Positions 1 through 6,016 of a stretch of DNA of 12,488 bases are shown here, piece after piece. The stretch lies in NCBI GenBank assembly GCA_964475955.1, contig CAYYZY010000218.1:1-12488 (forward strand). The letters are read 5' to 3'. The stretch's first letter is position 1. Each line of letters opens with the position of its first letter. The notes beneath the pieces are model-generated. The model did no database searches and was not told where the DNA came from. It worked only from the letters and a program-made list of their open reading frames with translations. The stretch comes from DATKZH01 sp964475955. Its GTDB lineage: Bacteria; Planctomycetota; Planctomycetia; Pirellulales; Thermoguttaceae. The translations under genes were made by a program, and so were the position numbers.

Positions 1-43
1 TTTCCAACGTGCCCACAACCCAATGGCACGTTGGAAACGTGCC
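1..43. repeat. Nested inverted repeat / hairpin downstream of the glycosyltransferase gene
   Basis: Positions 1-13 (TTTCCAACGTGCC) and 25-37 (GGCACGTTGGAAA) form a perfect 13-bp stem with an 11-nt loop. The octamer AACGTGCC recurs at 36-43, so GGCACGT at 25-31 can instead pair with ACGTGCC at 37-43 (7-bp stem, 5-nt loop). The element lies 46 nt past the stop codon of the minus-strand glycosyltransferase, so it may act as its transcription terminator. No T-run is visible, and the bases that would follow on the minus strand lie outside the window. Confidence 0.55.
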
Positions 44-88
44 CCACGACATGTGCGCACCAGGCGCGCATCATCACGGTCTGAGACT

Positions 89-1210
89 CTAACTGCTCAC
101 CAGCGATTCCCATAGCTCCAGGTAGGCCGCGACGGTATGCTGGATCGCGAACTCGCGTTCCGCGCGGAGTCGGTTCTTCCGGGCCAGCTCCGCGGCGAGC
201 GACCCATCCGACATCACCGTAACGAGCCGCTCAGCCAGCGCGCCCGTGTCCCCGTACGGGACGACCTGGGCATCGGCCTCCGGGCCGAGGACCTCACGCA
301 CCCCTTCCACGTCGGTCGCCACCACAGGCAGTCGGCTGGCCATCGCTTCCAGGAGCACGTTCGGCATGCCTTCCCAGCCGGACGGGAGCACGAGCACGTC
401 GCTGGCGGCCAAGATTTCGGGCACGTCGCGCCGCCACCCGGCCAGCCGGACCCGGTCGGATAGGCCGTGTTTCCGGCACAGAAGCTCGATCGCCTGCCGC
501 TCGGGCCCGTGGCCGACCAGGAGCAGGTCGCACTCGGGCAGCGCCTCCAGCCAGCGGGCGGCCGAGTCGACCAACCAGCGGACCCCCTTCTGACGATCCA
601 GGCGGCCGACGTAAGTGACCACCCGGCCACCCGGTCGGACGCCGAACTGCGTGAGGTCGGCCGGTGCGGGAGAGGGGTAGCGCGTGGCGTCGATCCCATT
701 GGGGATGACCACGAGCCTGTCGGCCGGGAGCCCAGCTCTTTCGGAGGAGAATCGGGCCACCGCCCGGCTGACGCAGACGTGCCGATCGACCAGCCCCGCG
801 GTCGCCCGATCGAGCCAAAGGTGCCACCGGCAGTGCCGTTCGGCCACGCGGATTCCTGAGACCACGCGCGCCACGCGGGCCCGTCGCGCAGCGATGCGGC
901 CGAGGAGGTTCGCGTGGAACAGGAAAGTCTGGACAAGGTCGGGCCGTTGCTTGCGCCAGAGCCGCGTCAGGCGCTTCAAGGCTCGGGGGACGTGCCAGGT
1001 TCGGCGCGCGCCCAGGCAGTGGACTTCGATCCCGGCGGCTTCGAGCGCCGGCACGCAGGAGGCCTCATCCGACTTGGGCCGGGGCTGAAGGCAGTAAACC
1101 ACGGCCTTGGCGCGGTGTGGGTCGAGCCGGGTGGCCAACTCGACCAGCGCCCGCTCCGCCCCGCCGACGTCCAGCTCGGTGATGCAAAGTGCGACGTTCA
1201 GTTGCGCCAT
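89..1210 (-). CDS. GT4-family glycosyltransferase (GT-B fold)
   Basis: This 373-residue protein is a cytoplasmic or membrane-associated retaining glycosyltransferase. Such enzymes move a sugar from a nucleotide-sugar donor to a lipid-linked or polysaccharide acceptor, usually for cell-surface glycans. The N-terminal acceptor domain starts with a beta strand and the glycine-rich GGAER loop (residues 16-20). The C-terminal donor domain follows IPNGID (169-174) and has GRLDRQKG (202-209). It also has the EX7E-type motif of GT4 enzymes, E280 and E288 within WEGMPN...LLEAM. No signal peptide or membrane segment is seen. An upstream in-frame ATG would add 59 residues unlike the family, so I chose the ATG at 1210, where homology-like sequence begins. 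The gene diverges from queA. Donor and acceptor cannot be predicted. Confidence 0.9.
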   Translation of the reverse strand: MAQLNVALCITELDVGGAERALVELATRLDPHRAKAVVYCLQPRPKSDEASCVPALEAAGIEVHCLGARRTWHVPRALKRLTRLWRKQRPDLVQTFLFHANLLGRIAARRARVARVVSGIRVAERHCRWHLWLDRATAGLVDRHVCVSRAVARFSSERAGLPADRLVVIPNGIDATRYPSPAPADLTQFGVRPGGRVVTYVGRLDRQKGVRWLVDSAARWLEALPECDLLLVGHGPERQAIELLCRKHGLSDRVRLAGWRRDVPEILAASDVLVLPSGWEGMPNVLLEAMASRLPVVATDVEGVREVLGPEADAQVVPYGDTGALAERLVTVMSDGSLAAELARKNRLRAEREFAIQHTVAAYLELWESLVSS

Positions 1211-1285
1211 CTCGGTACCGGGTCTCAGACAAGCTCGTTGGCGAGCCCCCCACGCACGGGCCACTGCCCATGGTCGGGCTGGGGG

Positions 1286-1314
1286 CTTATACTCATTGAA
1301 ACGGGGACCGTAAA
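1286..1314 (-). promoter_or_regulatory. Candidate sigma70-like promoter for the glycosyltransferase
   Basis: On the minus strand, TTTACG (1314-1309) and TATAAG (1291-1286) are separated by exactly 17 nt. They match the -35 consensus at 4 of 6 bases and the -10 at 5 of 6. Transcription would start near 1279, giving a leader of about 70 nt before the ATG at 1210. The -10 overlaps a plus-strand TATACT, so the two divergent genes may compete for polymerase here. Confidence 0.45.
1288..1293 (+). promoter_or_regulatory. Possible -10 element (TATACT) for queA
   Basis: TATACT lies about 50 nt before the queA start and matches TATAAT at 5 of 6 bases. The hexamer 17 nt upstream (TGCCCA) is a poor -35. 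It overlaps the -10 of the divergent glycosyltransferase promoter. Support is weak. Confidence 0.3.
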
Positions 1315-1345
1315 GCTCATCTCTCCAACGGCCTGTAGCAGGCGC

Positions 1346-2392
1346 ATGTCGGAGCTCTCCCAATACGACTACGAGTTGCCCCGCCATTTGGTCGCCCAGT
1401 CGCCGCTTGCCCGTCGGGCCGACGCCCGGCTGATGGTCGTGGATCGGGCGCGCAACTCATTGGCGCACAAGCACGTTCGCGATCTGCCGGAGATACTGGA
1501 GCCGGGCGACTACCTGGTGCTCAACGACACGCGCGTCGTCCCCGCCCGGCTGTTAGGCTTCCGCACCCAGACGGGGGGCCGCTGGGAGGGGCTCTTTCTG
1601 GAGTCGGGCGAGCAGGGGATGTGGCGCGTTATGTGCAAGACGCGCGGGAAGCTGACCCCCGGCGAGACGGTCACCCTCGTGGACACGGAGGGGCGCGAGG
1701 ACACCCTGCTGCATCTCGCCGCGCGCCAGCCCGAAGGCGTGTGGATCGTTCGGCCCGAATCCGAGGAAGACACGTTCGCCTTGCTCGAGCGCGTCGGACG
1801 CGTTCCGCTGCCGCCCTACATCCGCAGGGGCGAGATGGTCGAGGCCGACCGCCGCAACTACCAGACGGTCTTCGCGCGCGAGCCCGGGGCCGTGGCGGCC
1901 CCCACCGCCGGACTGCACTTCACCGGGCCGCTGCTCCGCCTGCTTGAAGCACGCGGGATCACGATCGGCTGGATTACCCTCCACGTGGGTGTGGGCACGT
2001 TCCGCCCGATCGAGACCGAACGGCTGGCCGATCATCGCATGCACACCGAGTGGGCCCGGCTCGGTCCCGAGGCCGTGGCTCAAATCGAGGCGGCTCGCCG
2101 CCGGGGCGGCCGGGTGGTGGCGGTCGGGTCGACGTCGCTCCGCGTGCTGGAGACCGCTGCTTCGGACGGCACACTCCGGCCTTTCACCGGCCATACCGAC
2201 CTGTTCGTGCGCCCCCCGTACCGGTTTCGCGCGGTCGACGCCCTGATGACCAACTTTCACCTCCCGCGGACCACGCTCCTGGTCCTGGTCCGGACGTTCG
2301 GCGGCGACGAGCTCATCCGTCGCGCCTACGAGGAGGCGATCCGCGAGGAGTACCGCTTCTACAGTTACGGCGACGCGATGCTCATACTCTGA
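1346..2392 (+). CDS. queA: tRNA preQ1(34) S-adenosylmethionine ribosyltransferase-isomerase QueA
   Basis: QueA transfers and isomerises the ribosyl group of SAM onto 7-aminomethyl-7-deazaguanine at tRNA position 34. This makes epoxyqueuosine, the penultimate step of queuosine synthesis, in the cytoplasm. The 348-residue length is normal for the family. Family blocks are present in order: LNDTRVVPARL (59-69), VGRVPLPPYIRR (150-161), YQTVFA..GAVAAPTAGLHF (172-192), HVGVGTFRPI (213-222), GSTSLRVLET (261-270), TNFHLPRTTLL (302-312) and the C-terminal YGDAMLI (341-347). The reading frame is open far upstream, but the family N-terminus (SQYDYELP) fixes the ATG at 1346. The Shine-Dalgarno is poor. 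No other queuosine gene is in the window. Confidence 0.97.
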   Translation: MSELSQYDYELPRHLVAQSPLARRADARLMVVDRARNSLAHKHVRDLPEILEPGDYLVLNDTRVVPARLLGFRTQTGGRWEGLFLESGEQGMWRVMCKTRGKLTPGETVTLVDTEGREDTLLHLAARQPEGVWIVRPESEEDTFALLERVGRVPLPPYIRRGEMVEADRRNYQTVFAREPGAVAAPTAGLHFTGPLLRLLEARGITIGWITLHVGVGTFRPIETERLADHRMHTEWARLGPEAVAQIEAARRRGGRVVAVGSTSLRVLETAASDGTLRPFTGHTDLFVRPPYRFRAVDALMTNFHLPRTTLLVLVRTFGGDELIRRAYEEAIREEYRFYSYGDAMLIL

Positions 2393-2423
2393 GCGCACGC
2401 TCGACGCGCCGCCCCAGAACAAA

Positions 2424-2550
2424 CGTGCGCGATTCGGCAACGGCCACTGTAGGGGACGGCCTCCGCGGCGTTCCGCGTTTTCCATAGGCCCGCAACGGCA
2501 CAGAGGCCGTTCCCTACAGTCGCATCCCGCGCGCCGGGGAATCGCGCACG
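2424..2550. repeat. MITE-like / palindromic intergenic element, copy A
   Basis: The element is bounded by a perfect 12-bp terminal inverted repeat: CGTGCGCGATTC at 2424-2435 and GAATCGCGCACG at 2539-2550. Inside it lies a second inverted repeat, ACTGTAGGGGACGGCCTC (2446-2463) against GAGGCCGTTCCCTACAGT (2503-2520). That pair matches at 17 of 18 positions and the remaining one can form a G:T pair. The whole element could therefore fold into one long hairpin. It holds no coding sequence and shares a 29-nt core (27 identical) with copy B at 5242-5366. It fills most of the queA-Nudix gap and could terminate queA transcription. I see no clear target-site duplication. Confidence 0.7.
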
Positions 2551-2591
2551 GTGATTTGGCCCCGCGGCTCGCCGATCGGGCGGCGACGCCT

Positions 2592-2597
2592 TATACT
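2592..2597 (+). promoter_or_regulatory. Possible -10 element (TATACT) for the Nudix/Fe-S genes
   Basis: TATACT (5 of 6 to consensus) lies just after repeat copy A and 49 nt before the Nudix start codon. No convincing -35 sits at the right distance. The same hexamer precedes queA. Confidence 0.3.
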
Positions 2598-2646
2598 TGG
2601 AGTCCCGGCATCGAAAACCTCGAGACAGAGCAGAAAGGACGCGCCC

Positions 2647-3273
2647 GTGCCTGAAATCCTGACGGAGCGTGTGTTGGTCGTCCCTACCGACGTGTTCCAT
2701 CGCCTGGGGTACTTCCAGGGATTCACCAGCGACGTGGACCGCTACCTCGACGACCTGTTCAGTCCGGAGCACATCCGCTATCGCCCGCGCCACCAAGTGG
2801 AAGAGGACCCCGGCTTCAAGCAACTCATCCCCTACGTGATCTTCTGCCACCGGGACCCGAACGGCCGCCAAACGGTCTTTCAGTACACGCGCGGCACGGG
2901 CCAGGGTGAGGGACGGCTGCACCGGAAGCGGAGCGTGGGCATCGGCGGGCACATCTCGGCCCTCGACGCCGGTGCCGACGCGAACGGAAACCCCTACGAA
3001 GAGGGGATGCGGCGCGAATTGGAGGAGGAAGTGATCGTCGAGACGTCCTACACCGGGCGTCTGGTCGGCCTGATCAACGACGACCAGACCGAGGTGGGCC
3101 GCGTTCACCTGGGCGTCGTGCACCGCTTCGACGTTGAAGAGCCGGCGGTCCGGCCGCGCGAGGAAGAAATCATCGAAAGCGGCTTCCGGCCCGTCGAAGA
3201 GGTCCTCGCCGACCTGTCGGGCTTCGAGAGCTGGTCGGTGATTTGCTTGGAGGCCCTGTTCCGACCCGCGTGA
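2647..3273 (+). CDS. Nudix-family phosphohydrolase-like protein
   Basis: The protein has 208 residues from a GTG start. The start is chosen because AAGGA at 2635-2639 sits 7 nt upstream; an in-frame ATG at 2551 lies inside repeat copy A. A Nudix hydrolase core is visible: a glycine-rich strand GIGGH (98-102), a loop, then the helix EEGMRRELEEEV (118-129) that supplies metal-binding glutamates. The canonical Gly of the Nudix box is Ile130 here. It fits the family annotated as predicted NUDIX phosphoesterases. The substrate is unknown, though Nudix enzymes cleave nucleoside diphosphates linked to another group. The protein should be cytosolic, with no signal peptide. It lies 51 nt before the cysteine desulfurase gene, so the two are probably co-transcribed. 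The functional link is unclear. Confidence 0.85.
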   Translation: MPEILTERVLVVPTDVFHRLGYFQGFTSDVDRYLDDLFSPEHIRYRPRHQVEEDPGFKQLIPYVIFCHRDPNGRQTVFQYTRGTGQGEGRLHRKRSVGIGGHISALDAGADANGNPYEEGMRRELEEEVIVETSYTGRLVGLINDDQTEVGRVHLGVVHRFDVEEPAVRPREEEIIESGFRPVEEVLADLSGFESWSVICLEALFRPA

Positions 3274-3324
3274 TTTTCGGGCGTTCCAGAAGCGCACTCG
3301 CGACCCCGTTGGGCCGCGCGAGCC

Positions 3325-4527
3325 ATGCCGCATGAACTCGTCTATCTCGACAACCACGCCACCACCCGGGTCGATCCCCGCGTGGTCGAGGCGATGCTCC
3401 CGTACTTCACCGAGCGGTTCGGGAACGCGTCGAGCACGAACCACGCGGCCGGCTGGGCGGCCAAGCAGGCGGTCGATTCCGCCCGGGAGTCGATTGCCGC
3501 GGCCATCGGAGCCCGCCCCGGCGACGTCGTGTTTACCAGCGGGGCCACGGAGAGCAACAATCTGGCGATTCGGGGCGTCGCCGAGCATGTGCGGGCCTCG
3601 GGCAGGCACCTGGTGAGCGTGACCACCGAGCATCCGTCGGTGCTCGACCCTCTCGAACGACTCGGCCGCCGCGGTTACGAAGTGACGCGCTTGCCCGTCG
3701 TCCAGGCCCCCGACGAGCGAGCAGGCATCCTCCTGCCGGAGGACGTCGCCGGCGCGATCCGGGACGACACGCTTCTCGTGTCGGTCATGCTGGCTAACAA
3801 CGAGATCGGAGCGATCCAGCCGCTGGAAGCCGTGGGACGAATCTGCCGCGAGCGGGGCGTGCTCGTGCACACCGACGCCACCCAGGCGGTGGGGAAAGTG
3901 CCCGTCGACGTGGAGCAACTGGGCGTCGACCTGATGAGCTTCTCGGCCCATAAGATATACGGACCCAAGGGAGTCGGCGCCCTGTACGTGCACCGGCGAG
4001 GTGCCCCCCGCGCGCGACTGGAGCCGCTCGTCCACGGCGGCGGCCACGAGCGCGGGCTGCGGAGCGGCACGCTCAACGTGCCGGGGATCGTGGGGTTCGC
4101 CCAGGCCCTGGAACTGTGCCTCGACGAATTGGCGACCGAGAGTGCGCGGCTTCGGGCACTTCGCGACCGGCTGCACGAGGGGCTGGTTGCCGCAGTGTCC
4201 GACGTCGAGCTGAACGGGCCATCGCCGTCGCTTCCCGACTTGCGGCTGCCCGCAAATCTCAATGTGAGCTTCGCCGGCGTCGACGGCGAGGCCCTGTTGA
4301 TGAGCGCGGCCGGCGTGGCTGCCAGTTCCGGCAGCGCTTGTGCCACGGCGGACCCCCAGGCCAGCCACGTGCTGCGAGCCTTGGGGATCGGCGACGAGCG
4401 GGCGCGAAGCAGCGTCCGATTCGGGCTGGGACGGTTCAACACACCGGAGGAGGTCGACCTGGCAATTGAGGCAATCGGCGACGCCGTAGCGCGCCTGCGG
4501 GGGATGGGTGGTGGTCCCAGTAGGTGA
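3325..4527 (+). CDS. Cysteine desulfurase, NifS/IscS type
   Basis: This PLP enzyme converts cysteine to alanine and holds the sulfur as a persulfide for Fe-S cluster assembly or tRNA thiolation. The 400-residue length is standard. Visible features are LDNHATT at the N-terminus (8-14), FTSGATESNN (70-79), H103 that stacks on PLP, D184 and Q187 in HTDATQAVGK, the PLP Schiff-base K210 in SAHKIYGPKG, HGGGHERGLRSGT (237-249) and the C-terminal arginine block near RSSVRFGLGRF. The mobile-loop sequence SSGSAC (334-339) gives catalytic Cys339, the short class-I-like signature of IscS/NifS rather than the SufS type. The ATG at 3325 fits the family N-terminus although no Shine-Dalgarno is obvious. An A-type Fe-S carrier follows downstream. 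IscS and NifS cannot be told apart from sequence alone. Confidence 0.96.
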   Translation: MPHELVYLDNHATTRVDPRVVEAMLPYFTERFGNASSTNHAAGWAAKQAVDSARESIAAAIGARPGDVVFTSGATESNNLAIRGVAEHVRASGRHLVSVTTEHPSVLDPLERLGRRGYEVTRLPVVQAPDERAGILLPEDVAGAIRDDTLLVSVMLANNEIGAIQPLEAVGRICRERGVLVHTDATQAVGKVPVDVEQLGVDLMSFSAHKIYGPKGVGALYVHRRGAPRARLEPLVHGGGHERGLRSGTLNVPGIVGFAQALELCLDELATESARLRALRDRLHEGLVAAVSDVELNGPSPSLPDLRLPANLNVSFAGVDGEALLMSAAGVAASSGSACATADPQASHVLRALGIGDERARSSVRFGLGRFNTPEEVDLAIEAIGDAVARLRGMGGGPSR

Positions 4528-4580
4528 CCGGGGCGATCACCGTCGCCGGAATCGGCCCGCAGGTGGAGGCGGAGATCCCG

Positions 4581-4598
4581 ATGGCGGACGTCCGCCAT
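4581..4598. promoter_or_regulatory. 18-bp perfect palindrome upstream of the Fe-S carrier gene
   Basis: ATGGCGGACGTCCGCCAT is a perfect inverted repeat with no loop. It ends 11 nt before a candidate -35 element, in the gap between the desulfurase and the Fe-S carrier gene. The position suits a dimeric regulator's operator. Its lack of a loop and T-run makes it a poor intrinsic terminator. The regulator is unknown. Confidence 0.45.
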
Positions 4599-4609
4599 GC
4601 GGCGGCGCC

Positions 4610-4638
4610 TTGGCTGTCCGGCTGCCATGGCGTACGAT
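4610..4638 (+). promoter_or_regulatory. Candidate sigma70-like promoter for the Fe-S carrier gene
   Basis: TTGGCT (4610-4615) and TACGAT (4633-4638) are separated by 17 nt and each matches consensus at 4 of 6 bases. The leader to the ATG at 4808 would be about 160 nt. The rest of the 280-nt gap shows only GC-rich sequence with no convincing ORF. Confidence 0.4.
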
Positions 4639-4807
4639 AGGAAAGTGTTAGGGGGGCTCCTTCCGGGGCCGTTGGCTCAGGTTTTCGGCCCGTGAGACGA
4701 TCCGCCCCGGCAAGGCGATCGTCCGGCGGCGCCGCCCGGTGATGGGCCTCGCCGATCGAGCTCGACCGATCCGCAACAGCCTTCTTTTTCAGGAGTAGTC
4801 CAGATCC

Positions 4808-5134
4808 ATGGCAGTCACATTGACTGAGAACGCCTGCGACCAGATCCGCCAGATCATGCAATCCGAGGAGCGCGAAAGCGCGATGGTTCGAATGTACATC
4901 GTGGGCGGCGGTTGCAGCGGTCTACAGTACCACATGGCCTGGGACGACGAATTCGATCCCAAGGTCGACGCCCGATTCGATCACGACGGGATATCCGTGG
5001 TGACCAGCAAGAAGTTCGCCCTGCACCTGGACGGGACCACGGTCGACTACCAGGACGGCCCCGGCGGCGGGTTCACCGTCGAGAACCCGAACTACCCCAA
5101 GACCGGCGGCTGCCCCGGTTGCGGCGGCCACTAA
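4808..5134 (+). CDS. A-type iron-sulfur carrier (HesB/IscA/ErpA family)
   Basis: This small cytosolic scaffold or carrier binds Fe-S clusters or iron and passes them to target proteins. It has 108 residues, typical of the family. The first ligand cysteine is C36 in VGGGCSGLQY. The C-terminal pair is C102 and C105 in GGCPGCGG, where most family members have Cys-Gly-Cys, so the pair is spaced C-x-x-C instead of C-x-C. Further family marks are the conserved hydrophobic N-terminal strand and the block D-x-x-G-G-G-F-x-V-x-N-P-N (83-96). AGGAG at 4791-4795 gives a Shine-Dalgarno 12 nt before the ATG. It follows the cysteine desulfurase in the same direction, as in Fe-S assembly loci, but with its own likely promoter. 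Confidence 0.92.
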   Translation: MAVTLTENACDQIRQIMQSEERESAMVRMYIVGGGCSGLQYHMAWDDEFDPKVDARFDHDGISVVTSKKFALHLDGTTVDYQDGPGGGFTVENPNYPKTGGCPGCGGH

Positions 5135-5192
5135 CGATCGTCGCGTCAATTCCCATCGCGATGTCCGCTCTTCGCTCCGCCTGGCGGCGATC

Positions 5193-5208
5193 GTTCGCTC
5201 CAGCGAAC
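5193..5208. repeat. Short perfect hairpin between convergent genes
   Basis: GTTCGCT (5193-5199) and AGCGAAC (5202-5208) form a 7-bp perfect stem with a 2-nt loop. It lies between the convergent Fe-S carrier and DUF4276 genes and just before repeat copy B. It may belong to a larger palindromic cassette. Confidence 0.45.
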
Positions 5209-5241
5209 AACGAGGTTCGCCCCTCGCGCGATTCCAACCAC

Positions 5242-5366
5242 CGTGCGCGAATCCCGGGGGCGCAGCCGTAGTCGGCGCCCTCGGCGGCGTTTTGCCGGCA
5301 TCGGGTTCCGTAGCGGCACAGAGGCCGTTCCCGACAGCCGCAACGGACGCCCGGAACTCGCGCAGG
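5242..5366. repeat. MITE-like / palindromic intergenic element, copy B
   Basis: This copy lies in the same orientation as copy A (2424-2550) and is nearly the same length. The best-conserved part is 5314-5342, which matches 2496-2524 at 27 of 29 positions, including the exact 18-mer CGGCACAGAGGCCGTTCC. The outer ends are decayed inverted repeats: CGTGCGCGAATCCC at 5242-5255 against GGAACTCGCGCAGG at 5353-5366, about 11 of 14 pairing. It fills the gap between two convergent genes and may serve as a bidirectional terminator. It encodes nothing. Confidence 0.65.
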
Positions 5367-5386
5367 GCGATTGCGGCCGGCTGCAA

Positions 5387-6004
5387 TCACTGGAGCCGCC
5401 GGGCGATCTCCAGGAGGTCCTCGGCCAGCAGCTTCAGGAACGGGCACGCGTCAATGGCCTGTTGCGGGTCCACCTCCGGGAACAGGTTCCGCGCGTGCAC
5501 GGTCTTCTTGTATCGGCCTCCGAGAATCCGCTTGAGGAACTTGGCCGGCGGCTCGGTGAAGTTGACGCGCTCCGGGGGTCGCTTCACGATCTGACCACGG
5601 ACCTCCCGCGGCCATTTCTCGGGATACGCGAGCAGCCACGCTTCGACCTCGTGCACCGCGAAATGCTGGTGGAAGCGGCTTCGATACTCCTCGGGGACGA
5701 GGGCCCGAATCTGCTTCCGTGCGACGATCACCTTCTGCTTGACCGTCGCGCAGCCCGACAAATCGATCCGCTTCGGCAGCCCGTAGAGGTCGACCAATCC
5801 GACCACGAAGTTCGCGCGCCCCTCGTCGAGGTAGAGGCCCACTACCTTCGGCAGGTTGTCGAGGAAGTCGCTCACGCCCTGGAACTTGCGGGCCTGGATT
5901 CCGACGCGCGATTCGGCGGGAAGCTGCGAATCGAGCCATCTGCGGAAGAAGGAGGGAAGCGTCTTCTCCGAGTCTCCTTCCACGAACATGGCAATTCGTC
6001 GCAT
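5387..6004 (-). CDS. DUF4276 family protein, probable Toprim-like partner of the upstream ATPase
   Basis: The protein has 205 residues, the usual DUF4276 length. Its function is not established. Visible marks are an N-terminal strand and acidic turn IAMFVEGDSE (4-13, with E9), a second acidic strand VVGLVDLYGLP (67-77, with D72), and the family hallmark HFAVHEVEAWLLA (114-126) with H118, E119 and E121. The E...D pattern resembles the Toprim metal-binding fold of OLD-type and PARIS AriB nucleases, so I infer a metal-dependent nuclease or related effector. It starts 12 nt after the ATPase stop codon. The stop overlaps a Shine-Dalgarno (TGAGGA, 9 nt spacing), so the two are probably translated from one mRNA. 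It has no signal peptide or membrane segment. Confidence 0.82.
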   Translation of the reverse strand: MRRIAMFVEGDSEKTLPSFFRRWLDSQLPAESRVGIQARKFQGVSDFLDNLPKVVGLYLDEGRANFVVGLVDLYGLPKRIDLSGCATVKQKVIVARKQIRALVPEEYRSRFHQHFAVHEVEAWLLAYPEKWPREVRGQIVKRPPERVNFTEPPAKFLKRILGGRYKKTVHARNLFPEVDPQQAIDACPFLKLLAEDLLEIARRLQ

Positions 6005-6016
6005 CGGCGCCCATCC

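Noticed and set aside
1..43. A CRISPR-like repeat at the left edge
   Set aside because: There are only three short copies, in mixed orientation with unequal spacing. This is a hairpin, not an array.
914..1345. N-terminal extension of queA by 144 codons
   Set aside because: The extension runs antisense through the glycosyltransferase coding region and its promoter. The QueA family N-terminus begins at the ATG at 1346.
1553..2485. A 310-codon open frame on the minus strand opposite queA
   Set aside because: QueA motifs on the plus strand are complete. The antisense product is unlike any family and begins in repeat DNA.
2365..4368. A 667-codon open frame on the minus strand
   Set aside because: It is antisense to the Nudix and cysteine desulfurase genes and has no recognisable domain. 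It is a GC-driven shadow.
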